From the NCBI RefSeq assembly GCF_003590095.1, contig NC_039486.1, positions 1,798,001-1,862,000 on the forward strand: 64,000 nt of DNA, in the 5' to 3' direction. The notes beneath the pieces were generated by a model. It was not told where the DNA came from, ran no database searches, and saw only the letters and a list, made by a program, of their open reading frames with translations. Position numbers and translations under genes: made by a program. Positions 40,442 to 52,975 of this stretch are shown one piece after another; positions within the stretch are counted from its first letter, which is position 1; each line of letters starts with the position of its first letter. This DNA comes from Trichoplusia ni. Its lineage: Eukaryota > Arthropoda > Insecta > Lepidoptera > Noctuidae.

Positions 40442-40693
40442 GGGCCCCCATTCTGCTATTTTACAATAGCGCATGAATGAATGGCAATTGGATTAAATTT
40501 GAAATTATTCCTATTCTCTTAAGCATTTTGCCACTACAATAATTGGAACTTAATTGTATTGACCTTGAGTGTACCGTCCCGAACTGAGTTTACAATTATT
40601 GTGTAGAAAAATGGTTTAGAAATTACGAAAATTGCCATTTTGAGCCAAATTTCATTCATTCATCGGCCGTTGTAAATAGCAGAGTTGGGGCCC
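40442..40693. mobile_element. 252-bp inverted-repeat element (MITE-like)
   Basis: The left end GGGCCCCCATTCTGCTATTT and the reversed right end GGGCCCCAACTCTGCTATTT agree. Both arms then reach a shared ATGAATGAATG about 32-34 bp in, with several differences and a small length change between arms. There is no coding capacity and no clear target duplication was resolved. It is old judging by arm divergence. Confidence 0.65.
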
Positions 40694-41517
40694 AGGCCTA
40701 TTATATCTACATAGTTAAGTCGCAAGAGACTATAACACAACCTCTTTGTTTTAATACTTAAACGAGTTGTCAAGAAAAAAACATACATTTACTTCACAAA
40801 TTGGTAAGCATTAAAATTCTTAACTTAATACTCATGTATAAAACTTCAGTTCATAATAAAACTGTCATCACATATATAGAAGCGCCAGGGTTGCCAACCG
40901 TAAATACCGAAAACTCGACGTAATTATAATTCATCGGAATAAATCTACGAAATTTATTTAATTGCGTACCTACTGTAATTTAAATAAATAGCCGTTTAAG
41001 TACCTACTGTTTTAGTAATATATGTTTTATGATAATTTTATCGTTATAGCTTTTATACTATTTTGTTAGCATATATTCAGTAAGGACTGTGGTCCTATTG
41101 AGTCATTAGAGACAAATAATACTACAAATATGTTTAAAAAATATAATATGATCTACATATTTTAAAATCATTCATTTTCATAAATCTGCGCTCAACCAAA
41201 TGTCCACTCTTTTAATTAAGTAAAAATAATCAAGAAACTAAGTTTTTACTTAATTATTGCAACAGCCCTGCTACAGTTGGCAGTACAAAAATAACTGTAA
41301 CATATTAAAAGATAACACCAAGATACAAGTTGCATATGACATTAAAAACAAAACTTATTAATGTTAAACTTTCTTAATTATTTCACTTTAATTCGAACAG
41401 ATTCGGTTTACTTTTTAAATACCGCCTATCCTGTTACAAATTCATGTTTTTTTTTTAAAGACCATGGGACTTTCAAACTGCATATTGACTCAGAACTAAC
41501 CACTAATTCTTTAAGGC
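40694..41517. other. Non-coding; nothing recognised
   Basis: AT-rich, with no open frame, repeat end or RNA-like fold that I can support. Confidence 0.5.
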
Positions 41518-41647
41518 CCGATTTTTCAATCGCCAGATAACTTTTATCAGAGGAATAAATATGGACGTTTGACATTTTCTATACGAAAGCTGTCAAAACG
41601 TCAAACATATTCGTCGAATAAAAGTTATCTGGCGATTGAAAAATCGG
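41518..41647. mobile_element. 130-bp foldback MITE with 30-bp perfect ends
   Basis: Positions 41518-41547 (CCGATTTTTCAATCGCCAGA and ten further bases) are perfectly inverted at 41618-41647. Inner parts (GACGTTTGACA near 41564, TGTCAAAACGTC near 41591) also pair imperfectly, so nearly the whole unit folds into one stem. TTAA sits just outside on the left and CTAA on the right, which would fit a TTAA (piggyBac-type) or TA target site with one change. Confidence 0.85.
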
Positions 41648-44600
41648 CTCTAAGCCAGCTAATGTAGTTGTGGAATAGAGACGCCGATATATTCCTAGTA
41701 GAGCGTTGTCTCTTTCCTCTTCTCCAACAACAACTCTGAGCCTGAAAAATTACTCTCAGTAAACGTTCTGTTACAAGAAAACCTTACCCGATTACATCAA
41801 ATACAATGTTATAAAGTAATCCTGATTTTATATTACATGTCGTTATTTTCAAGCTTAAGTTCAAGGTACAATTTCTGCATCAAAAGCGCGGGAACTCGAG
41901 CAAAGTAAGTACTATCATCTAATGAAAATAGAACGCGTGTATTGGTGTTATATTTTTAACTTTAAGGCGAGCGAAGGAAATATTTGTAGATATTTATATT
42001 TTGTCGTTGACAGAATTCCATTTTGTATAGAAATGGAATTATGTTAATATAGAACCCCTAGAATTCAGTGAATTACCTATAATAGAACATTGGGTAACAA
42101 TTTGCGTTACCTTTAGTTAGCTTAGTTCCAAGCAATTTGGTTTCTTTTAGTCTTCTTTTGTACCGTTTCTCTATTGCTACCCTTGTTAACTGGGATCAAA
42201 GATGATAACCGATAAAAAGCACCCAATAAATGGATTGTCTTGAAACCCGCAACAAAATTAATAGGTAGTAGTAGGCAGAAGGAAAACGTTCAAAATTTAC
42301 TGTTCTTCTCTTCTGCAAGAGGGAGTCAAATATACAAGGTAGGTAAGACTCATAACCTTTTCAACTAAACTCAAAGCTTTTAAGGTAAACTTCCATCACA
42401 ACGCACATAAAATGTGTATGTATTACGTATCTACATAGCAGAATTAAAGCCACATAATATTTACTATCGCAAGCCGATCGCATCTTACCAAGCCGACGGA
42501 GGATCGCTCGTAAAAACTTAGTTTTAATGTCCGATGACCACGGAACATGGGAAAGTAGAAGGAAATGGCACTGTCACCACTGACGCTGTATTGGCAGTGT
42601 CACTATTGTGAGAAGAGGATCAACTTAAAGAATTAAAACCTCTTTAGCCTGACTATATTTGATAGTCACTCAAATGTATGGAATCTGTAATTTTCATTCA
42701 TTTTCAATGTCACTTGCCGAAAGATTTAAAGCCATTTATTATTTTACAATTAAAACTACATGTGCAAGATACATTTTTCTATTAGTTGTCATATTCTGAG
42801 CAACGAAGCAAATTTAAAAATATCTAATTTGACAGAAGAGCCAGGAAAAAAAAAACTATTTGACAGATGACATAGAGCGAAGTGAATCTAAAAGCGAAAA
42901 AGTTTGGCGATACCGAGATTAGAATAATACCGTATTGTAGAACTTCCACTACTTCTTTACATTCCGTGGGAAAGACTTCAAAATGTAGATGACAGTCTTT
43001 GCATTTATCTTTTACATTCACATGCATAAAACGCGAAATTAAAATATTGTGGGACTAGCGAGATTGTTCAAACTACATATAATTATTTTTATAAATAAAC
43101 TTAGGTTGTAAAATGCTTGAAGTGCTTTTCATATTGCGATGGCTATGTAACTATACGATGTTGGATTTTCATAGCATTGAAATGGGTTTATGGAAGCTTT
43201 ATTCATTTAAAAAATAGTCGTATATAAAATATATTAATCTCGTCACTGTTTAATGAAGCTTCTTTTTGTTTAGAAAGGGATAGAACATTAATTATTCCGA
43301 TTCCTACTAACATGCAGATCAAAAATTGAATTCAAGTTCAATGAAAAATAATTAGCTCTCAAAGTAATGAAAATTTGCAAAGTTATGGGTGAAGAAAATA
43401 AAGTAAAGTTATAATTCCCAATAAATAATTCAATCTCCAGAATTGAAAAAGTCAGACAATGAGATATCAATAACCGAATAATATTGTGAACACTACTGCC
43501 TACCCTTAAATAAAGCCTTTAAAATCAACAGGATAGACGAGAGTTTCAAACGGACATGGTCACTGACACTATGAGCCGGCGGAAACCTAAAAAGCAAACA
43601 TGCTAAATATCCAGTTTTTAGTGATAATAATAGTTTAAAATGATTTCTAGAATACCGATTTCTTCAAATTTTTTGCTGGTATTTGCTACTTATAGGTTGG
43701 AAAGAGAGAAATTATGTATTAAAAGCCCTTGTAGTACAAAAAATAGGTCAGTGAAAGTTATAAAAATAAATTAATGCTTAGTAATAAAATTTTTACCCTT
43801 TTGTTCAATGTAATTTTCTCTTTTTATCATCAAACAGCTTTTTCCATAACAACTAACAAAAACACACCGAAAAACGAGTGATTTCTAAACGAATTAGCGT
43901 CAAAAATGCTGCGTACGCGCCTACCGCGCGGCGGCGGACATCAAAAATTCGGAATCCCAACCGTGATCACAAACTATGCGCGAATGAGTTATATCAGGCC
44001 TCGAGCGAAGCCAGGGGACGCGCCAATCCCAACTATGCACTTTTTCCAAAGGGATTTTTGAGACACTTTCAATGTGAGAATTTTAGGTTATGTAATTATT
44101 ATTATTTCAAAAAAAGGTTTTATGTTGAAAGTTTTATTTCTTAATAATTCCAACTTCGAACTGTTGTGCTGACACGGCCAGTAAATCAATCTTTACTGTG
44201 TGGTAGGGGCAGAGTAGAATATTGATTATCGATAAATAATTGTTAACATTTTTGACTTAACCAATGGAGGAGAACTTATCATTAATAAAAATGAAGACTA
44301 AATGCTGATTTATACAAATAGTGAAGGCAATGAATTTAATTTTTCGTTTCACGCCTTGTAAAGTGCCATTACCACGATAAACATTCAAACAGACAATTTT
44401 TTACTTGAAGATAATTGGATTTTATATTAACATTTCAAATACGTGAACTTACTTTTTTTTAAACTTGCATAATCCAAAACTAATACCGTTCTAAAAAGTT
44501 AATGCTATGAATATAATAAAGTCCCCCCAACTTTTTTAATTCGAATATATTATTCAATACACCACTTATGGCATAAGATACATAATTTCATTGGATATTG

Positions 44601-44988
44601 AACTTGAATATATTTTTATATTATTTTTATATCCATTTCTCTTTATGTAATGTATAAAATTAAAACATTGAATATAATAGCCAAGATGTAACATTAAATA
44701 TTATTATCTATACGATGATTTTTAATCTATCTCTACACTGTAGAAAAATAAAACTCTTCCTTATTCAAAATTCATCGTTCAAACTGTCAAAATCACAGTT
44801 TCAATTTGAAGTCTAATAACACTGGTACAAAATTAATAATAACTCATTCAATTTTCCAATTTCGAAAATCGAATGTAGACCGCTCTTTTTTTTTCTTACC
44901 CATAAAGACATTGTATCAATTTCATAGTGAAACTTCAACAAGCCTTATTTAATATATCCGCGTCAAAACACAAAAGCCATACAATGAC

Positions 44989-45006
44989 CATACATACATA
45001 CATACA
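44989..45006. repeat. (CATA)n microsatellite
   Basis: Four-base units repeated about four times without interruption. Confidence 0.8.
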
Positions 45007-45234
45007 CGTTTACTACGTCTTTGTATTCAGTTGATTGTGATCAGGCTGTATGTATCACCCGCCCAGTTGTACGCAGATGTCTTTTGAATCTATGTACTTT
45101 TAAAAAGTATTCTCTTTAACCGACTTAAGAATTGAGGTTATTATTTGCTACGACAGCTAAGAAATGTCGGCTCCATCGTTCTCAAAAAAGACATGTAAAA
45201 GTGATAAAAAAGTATCCTATTTGCAGAATAAATA

Positions 45235-45255
45235 ATTTCATTTCATTTCATTTCA
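45235..45255. repeat. (ATTTC)n short tandem repeat, probable LINE tail
   Basis: About four pentanucleotide units follow GTATCCTATTTGCAGAATAA. The combination resembles the 3' end of a CR1-like lepidopteran non-LTR element. The upstream body is not recognisable, so it would be heavily truncated. Confidence 0.5.
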
Positions 45256-48200
45256 CGAATATAGAGGATTTCGTTTAATTTTAACTTGATATGTTTTAAC
45301 ATTTTTAAATTGGAATTTGATCTTTAATTCATTCAGTCATATAATTAACACGTTGCTAAAATGGTTTAATTGAATTTCATTGTTAAAGTGACTTAATAAA
45401 ATCAATATTTTATAAACACAACGTCCTTTAAGACGTCCTTTAAACGATAGAAATATATATTACTTTGAAAAATAAAAAATATACGAAACCATTTTCCTTT
45501 TTATTTTTGTACACAACTTCTCCATTAAAGTTAGAACAACTGTGTAAAATAAAACAATTTTAGACACGTTTTTATATTAATTTAAACGTTTAACACTTTA
45601 TTAAATTAATTCGTCTGTTTTCGTTTTGGTTCTTAATAATAAAGTGACTAAATTTATTTTTTCTTTGCATTTAGAATCCCTAAATCTGTCGCTTTTAATA
45701 CGAATTAATGAAGTCTCGTCTCCGGTCAAATCAAAGCCGTTTTCGGCTTCGAAGCCGACTTCAAATAAAGCAGAAACTTAAAAGTATTTTGTGTAATACT
45801 AACTCATGAAAATTGTTATTATAATAGTACATTCAATGTTAAATCATTTGTTACTCGACTTATTTACTGGACCAAACCTACATATTTCAAATGTGAAAAT
45901 TATTATTTTCGTAGCAATATTCTAATACAACCACCAGAGATCTTTAGGAAAATTTAAAGACAAGCTCCTGAGGTGCTCGTGTGTAAGGTAAGATTATTTA
46001 TCGGAGGAAACAATAAGGTTGTATAACATAACGCTATACTTACCGACAAAAGTGTACCTTTGTGACTTTTGCGCTTATTTTTTAAAAGACTATAGCGGAT
46101 TTCAATCTATAGACCTACGTAATTATTTGTACTGACTGTGTTCACGGTTCCGCATGTTTTTCTTCCGCACTTTTTGGACAAAGCGTGATTTTATATAGCC
46201 TTAATCTCTCTTTGATAATTTGACTTTTTAACACATCAAAAATTATAATTCGAGAAAGCCTTTGAGTGTGTGAGTCAAACGGAAAAAGCTTCAGATTTTT
46301 ATTTTATTGCTAAATGTGCTTTTATTTAACTTAAACATTCTGATTCGCACGGATGACAAAGATAGAGCATTTAGAGTCTTAACAAATGTTTAGTTTACGA
46401 CCAGACGTTTACAAAAATACAATGTTTAAATTTAATTTTCTTTATAGCTTAGACTCTAAGCTTAGCGAATGCGAAGTATGGAATGCGCTTACATAATATT
46501 TTATGTCACTGTCAAAGTGAGACAATACTTTTTTTAAATTTACGTCAGGCTTTGGATGTTGCTGTAGAATTATTTCATAAGAGTCATGTCTTGTTAGTCT
46601 CAAATCTTAGACAAAAATTTTAAATCTATCGATAAAATACCTACTGCCCTTTACAAGAAATACTCAGTCAAGATTCAAGTCTTTAAATAATTATCTGGAT
46701 TTCAAAAGTGAAGCGATTCCTAAGTTTATAGTAGTCCGGTAGGAAATGTTGACTCCAGTAAGGTAAAAAAGATGTTTATGATGAATGATGTGTTTCAATT
46801 CAATAGATTTTCCAAATCTACGCAAGACAATCGGGAGCTAAACAAATCAAATACAATAATTAGTACTTAGAACCTTACAATTGGAAATAATAGACGTTAA
46901 TTACATGGAATAACAGTTTCCCATAAAGCTAATAACTAGACAAGTTTTATAACTCCAATAGTTTTCGAAATAAAACTATCGTGTGATGGACCCGTGTCAC
47001 TTTACACCTGCATGCCTTCGCATCACCTTTTATACAAGTTTAAATATTCATAACCTAGACATCAGTCTTACAAGTCCTCTATAACCATCCTGTATTAGGT
47101 AATTTATCTTGAATTCCTAAGATCACTGACGGTCTTTTAAAAAACGTTGTCATACTAAAAATTGTCTCTACTTTGACTCTACAATTTAAAACTCGAGAAT
47201 AAAATATCTGAATTTGTCAAAAATGACAAATAAACTTAGATTCGAACTCCAGTTACAATTCTCTGTCAATCTAGTGTACGAAACATTAGTAAAACTGGTC
47301 AGAAATTGTTTAATAAAAGCGATTGGTTTTTAATTAAAAAATGTTTTACTGTCATCCAAAGTTTAAAGGCATTTGCTGTTTTACAAACGAGTTTCATTTG
47401 TTGGATTCAAAAACACCGGCTTAAAGTATTTTGCTACTCTACAATATTAAGGTGAGTTTTAGGATGGAATTTTCAGACAAATATGCAGGCCACCGTAGGC
47501 AACAGGTAGTTATTGGTATAATAACGCTTATCATTCTTAAATGGGGTAAGCCGAAGTATTTGGCCATCTTTTCCTCAAGGCTCTATATTTTACTGTTTCT
47601 TGTATCCATGTGTATATTACATTGATGATGAATTTATTGCTAGAAATAACTTGACTCTATACGTTTTTTTATCTCAATATTAGATTTTCTAAGAATAAAC
47701 CACTTTATATCAAGCTACAGTTGCTTTAAAGCAAAAATGAAGCTAAAGTGTAATGCAAATTATAATGACTTATAAAATACCTCGTATCACCATACATCAG
47801 CCGACACTAACAAATGACTTGTGAAACGTAGACAACGCCGCGGGCATAATACTAGTTATATGACTTGTAAGTGACTTTATAATGTAGAGACTTAAACCTA
47901 CGCTTAACTACCAACTTTCTAGGAAATATGTTGCCGGGTATTAAAGGTAGAGTTATATTGTGGCGCGGATTTTATGTATAGACACCTAGTCGACTCTATC
48001 TATGTGATAAACCCCTAATGCTTGGTATAAACCTAGTGTAGAGCTTCTGTTACCCGTGTTTAATAGCGTTATATATCACTGGCCCTACTATTCCTAGTCC
48101 AGATGAGAATAACTGTAAGAAATGTCATTAGCATTCCCCACAACTTATATCGCGAGCCGTTTTATAATAGGCTCTACTACGAGCTTTTATAACGAAGAGA

Positions 48201-48379
48201 GCTTAAGATTGATACTAATTCCTAACCAAAAGGCTTACCTCCAAAATCTGTCACACAATATCACTGTAACATAACTGTACCACTGTTTTCACACAAATAT
48301 ACTGATTTAAATAAAACACTGCACTGCAATCCGAGAATCACTGATCAAAAAATATGTATCACAGAAAAACGTGTTTTTT

Positions 48380-48490
48380 TTTCGTTGCGGGATCTGCGCG
48401 CGCGCAACTGAGCTCGACGGAGGCTCTGATGGCACTGGCGGGGACGCCTTGCGAGGGGCGGGGGAGGGGGGTAAGGAAACAGGTTGCGTT
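48380..48490. promoter_or_regulatory. GC-rich island, candidate promoter
   Basis: A sharp GC-rich patch in AT-rich DNA includes GCGCGCGCGC and plus-strand runs of 4, 4, 5 and 6 guanines between 48440 and 48471. The minus strand has TCAGTT, an arthropod initiator-like word, inside CTCAGTTGCG near 48407. It lies upstream of the ds coding exon and could be the ds promoter or first non-coding exon, but nothing joins them directly. Confidence 0.3.
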
Positions 48491-50874
48491 CAACCGTTTT
48501 GAGCGCCAATTTCTACGTTCTTTGGTTTCGACGATTGATACTTTAAATGTTGATAGATGTTGGATTTGTATTTGGTTTTCGGGGTACGAAAATTACGAAT
48601 TTTTCTTTAACTTTTTTTTGTAAAAAAAATTGAATGACTTTTCTTAGTATTCGTATGTAAGTGAGCTCGCATACTTGTAAGTAATTACCATCTATGAATA
48701 AACCAACTGCGCTGGGCGTTAATGTGTTGTTGAGCTTTAGTAGTCTTCAATCTTCTGCCTAGGCTTTTCCTAAGTTATGTTGAGATTGGCTTTCGTTCAT
48801 TCAGTGTTATTTACGCAACGAAAAATTCTTATTATTTCGGATACTTTACTAATACCTACATTTATTCATTCGGAATGCTTCAAGTAACTGGTAAGAAACA
48901 TACCTTATAAAACTCAAGAGCTACTTGGCTATCATGTTGTTGCTAATAAATATATATATCATGATATTTTATGCCCTTTATCCTATTATAAGATATAAGC
49001 CTTCATAAACTTGTTTACAATGGTTAATGTCTACTTTAATCAATTAAACGTTAATCTTGAACTGTTAAACTCTTTCACAAAATGCATTACGTTTTTTGCT
49101 GTATTGTACAAAAAGGGAAAATCTAAAGCCTTTTTCTTGATCTTTATTTCTTGCGAACATTAGTTTGAGATCACATAAACTTATTTTTATTGCGCTGGGA
49201 ACTGGAAAACATTTAACACTTAAATAACTGTGCGAAGCCTTAGGTTCGATTCTCGGTGGTTACATATCCATACATGCTTTAAAAGATTCTCTCGGTTTAT
49301 AGTATAAAATATAGTAATAAAAGTGGTCGCGTAGGGTATAGCTAAAACTATATCAATGGATTTTTTAACTTAACTACAGAATTTTACATGTATTAAACTA
49401 GGGTTCCTTTATTTTTAATTTTTATTCTGCTCATTCCTATATCGATCGATTTAATATGTCCAAGTATGAAACTTACTAGTTCATACATAAGTATTTAAAC
49501 ACTTCTTTTCGTAGGAATCTTTTTGTAGTGAATTAGTTTTATTTTTTCTCTAAATGTAGAGTTTGTTTAAGGCATGTTCGCCCTTCAATGAACTTGTCGA
49601 GCTACATCACCATGTTCCTGTCATTGAGAATGAATCTGCCATTGACTGCGATCTTATCTTAAATCCAAACAATTTACTTTAGATTTTTTTCCTTATATTT
49701 CGGTCGATGTTTGGCGAAAAAAGGCAAAGAACGAAGGGTGTGTGTTTCATCGTTTTACGAACAATTTATCTTTTTAATTCAGTTCATATATCATCACGTT
49801 CCCCGAAAGGGTAGACAGAGGTGTTACATTACATCTATACTAATAATTCCAATTAAAAATGTAGTTAATTTCATTAAGTAACTTTTGTGATAGTGCATGA
49901 TTCGCGTTGATGTCTTTTGTATGGACGATGTTGAGTCGGTCGGTATACGTTTTTAGCATACATAGAGCAAGCCGTGGATGGACGAGCATTCGGTGTTAAC
50001 TATAACTGGTGTGTTGAACTGTAACCTAATAGGTTTGAGTCCTGTTTAAAGGCTTAAAGTTTTCCTGATAAATGATTTGTTTTTGAATGATAAAAAATTG
50101 TTTAATAATAGTATAAGTGGCGACGCGGATTGTTAATGCTAAACCAAAGCAATTTTTATTACCTAACTTAAAGACAATAATTCAAAGAAAAATATAAAAC
50201 GAAGTTATCCTGTTCAAAATTTTCAAAAACACCACTGACAAATTTTAATGGTTCATATTTGGAATCTACGATCGCTGTTTCCAATTATTGAACATAAAAT
50301 ATCCTAAACGTGTATTAAACAGAATATTGAACAATACCTTTTTAAGAGAAAGGGACTCTGTACAGAAAAAGGAATTTCGAATTACGATAAACGACATAGA
50401 ACGCATCACCAAAAGATATGTATTTTGTCTAGCTGTTACTCAAAAGAAACAACAATTATAATTGAATTCAAACGATGCTAATACAGTCACATAACCAGAC
50501 ACAACCATGAGGAAGTAATTTGTTTCTAAAAGGACACATTCACCACTGACTTACCACTCTCAGTAAGGTCCTAACACGTGTACGGTCCTAGATACTAATT
50601 GACCACATCTTCTCATACATTGATCATAAGCTAAGCTGAATAACTCGTTCCTAAGTTAATTAAAAATGTACATGATTGTGGCTTTAAACGGCGGATTAAT
50701 GTAACTGCATGTTATTAGATTTTCTTGTCAATGAGTAATGTACTTAGTTGATGTAAAACCTCTTTTTTCAAGATCAAATCAAATTAAAAGACATCCATTC
50801 AAATTAGGGTATAAGTAGCACTTTTTGAAGGTCAAATTACATTGTACAGCAGGGTGTGTCCCACCCTTTACCGC

Positions 50875-51156
50875 TTCCTAAGCAGTTCCGTATTATCCAT
50901 AAGGCACTTTATTCCAGTGCCTAGGGGCCCACTATGAACAGGGGCCCGCCACTATGACTAGGGGACCAGCAATCCCGATGAAATAAAAAAGCATATGAAA
51001 CCACGTTAGAAGCCCACATTATTGACACTATACATCTAAAAAATAGCTCGATAAATTTTCCACTGAAAGAAAATAACTTGAACCAAAGGCCCCCACTCCT
51101 TTGTTGCCTCGAGGCCTCGGGGCCCCTGGACCCCTAGATCCGGCCCTGTTCCTAAG
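50875..51156. mobile_element. 266-bp hAT-type transposon remnant
   Basis: TTCCTAAG occurs at 50875-50882 and at 51149-51156, a perfect 8-bp target duplication as made by hAT transposases. The enclosed element (50883-51148) starts CAGTTCCG and ends CCGGCCCTG, giving the hAT-like terminal CAGGGCCGG on the right. The interior is rich in GGGGCCC-type words. No intact transposase is present. The open frame on the minus strand over the right part is a chance translation of the terminal region. Confidence 0.88.
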
Positions 51157-52975
51157 TGCTATTGCTGCGAGAGAAGAACCAGCGCTCCCCAGCAGCACGC
51201 TGTCTGATGGACGGAGAGGATTAGGATTAATAGATGAGACAATCAAGTTTGGCGACTTTGAATCAATCATAAAAATATAAACTTAAGACTTTTTTCTAAT
51301 AGCCTAAAAATGGGAACAGTGTGTACAAAAGGAAATTGCAAATATAAAGCTCTTTTGAGATGAACAAGCAATTCCTAAACCTATCTTACCTTTGAATGAG
51401 GTAGTGTCTAGAGCCACTCGCCAAAGCCGAAGAAATCGTATGCAAGCGATTACGAGACATCGTACAAGACAAAGATGGAACCGACGTGATTGTTATTGGC
51501 ACAAGATCGATACCTTTCAATATTTGTAAAATAATACTTGGCAACCCTCCGGAAAATTACAAAATTGTCTCATACCTAAGATTTTTTTTATGATATTTTA
51601 GGATTGTTAGGATTTTAAGACAATTCAATGTATGGAGTAGCCATACATCGACATGTGCCTTGGTCACACAAGAAAATTCTGAAAATATTAGTATTTCTTA
51701 GAAGTTGGTTTTTCGAAATCGATAAACTCAAATATACAAAAGGCATCAAAATCGTAAGCGAAAAGTAAGATTTAGGTATCACGTAATCACTTTGAAGACT
51801 AAGTATTAGGTGCACTAAAATAATACTTTACATAACCACATCATTTACAATCTTAGACACAAACCCTTACCAAAGTATACCAGTGCCTTCTAAAACCTTA
51901 TATCTCAAGAAATAAGCGGTTACTACTACTATTCATCCATCCGATTTGTAAGCTTGCCTATACTAACGCCATCTATTGTTAAATATGCAAAGCTTCAAAT
52001 ATTGAACAAACTAAAAGCAAATCACGTTTATTTTTACATTCATTCATTTCAACATGTAGTTTTACAAAATATTCACAGTGCTATTGAGTTAGTGGATAGG
52101 TTGATTGTTCAGTGATTTAAAGAAATATTTATGGAGTTTCTTATCAGTTCTTCTCCATAGTAATGTAATTTGGAACTATGCACCAAGTCATTATTCAAAC
52201 ATTTTAATAGTGCCTGGAGAATGGACTATTAAAAATCAAAACCTTTCATTTAAAATCTAGAAAAAAGGATTAATTAATTTTAATTAAATAGCATAGTAAA
52301 TAGTAAAGTTATCAATATGGCAATATGTTTAACAGGTAAGCCAACAAAACGCAAAGATTGATTGGTTAGGGTAGGGTAGCATTTCTCAATAAAACATGAT
52401 CTATTTTGAGGTACATATTTTAATAATAATAAAATAATATTTTACAGAAAGTCTAAATTATATCTAGGAGTAATCTTAAGTCTTATTATTCAAGAATTCA
52501 TTTAGAAAACTGAAAGCTTTAAGTTAGCATTAGATTATTACTTATTTTATTTTATAATGGTTTTTCTACAACTCAATTCATTTCCTTTTCTCACTCACTT
52601 TTCTTGTTTGTTTGTTGTACTGGTTAGATTTCTGCAATTAGATATTGAGGCACTTCCTGGCCAAAACTGGCGTGATGTTTAAAAACGTGGACTTTTAGAT
52701 TTTTTCAATCTGCTAATTTTTTATATGTAATAATGTGTTATTCATCTGGTGTTATAATGTAGGCACATTTTCACTTATAATAATCTTAACCTTAACAATA
52801 CATTCACTTGCTTATTAATTATAATATTGCTTATTAAAGTCAACTTAATGAATTTTAATAATAATTAACTACCAATTGCACCTTAAAACATAACAAAATA
52901 ATGAAACAGAAAATAAAAATATAAATTGAGATTTATGTTACATATTTACACATCCCACTTTTTAAACCACACTTT
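51157..52975. other. Intergenic and Gemin8 3' region
   Basis: No gene is recognised. AACGCCATCTATTGTT near 51966 resembles the tail of the SINE family at 39841 and 56346 and may be a solitary fragment. The part next to 52975 should contain the Gemin8 3' UTR. Confidence 0.5.
52546..52551 (-). terminator. Candidate poly(A) signal of Gemin8
   Basis: AATAAA on the minus strand lies 425 nt after the Gemin8 stop codon. AATAAG variants lie nearer. With this AT content, chance matches are frequent. Confidence 0.3.

Larger units (their letters stand above)
41648..50874. other. Non-coding; microsatellites, LINE-tail remnant and a G-rich island
   Basis: No gene is recognised. A CATA microsatellite lies at about 44989-45006. 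An ATTTC tract at 45235-45255, preceded by GCAGAATAAATAA, looks like the 3' tail of a non-LTR element. A GC-rich patch at about 43900-44040 gives an open frame without known motifs. A G-rich island lies at 48380-48490. A tRNA box-B-like GGTTCGATTCTC is near 49241. Confidence 0.45.

Noticed and set aside
43878..44144. 88-codon open frame in a GC-richer patch
   Set aside because: No recognisable domain. It starts at a non-ATG codon and the composition follows the local GC rise.
51028..51270. 80-codon minus-strand open frame rich in Pro, Gly and Arg
   Set aside because: It runs across the end and target duplication of the hAT relic, so it cannot be one ancestral gene.
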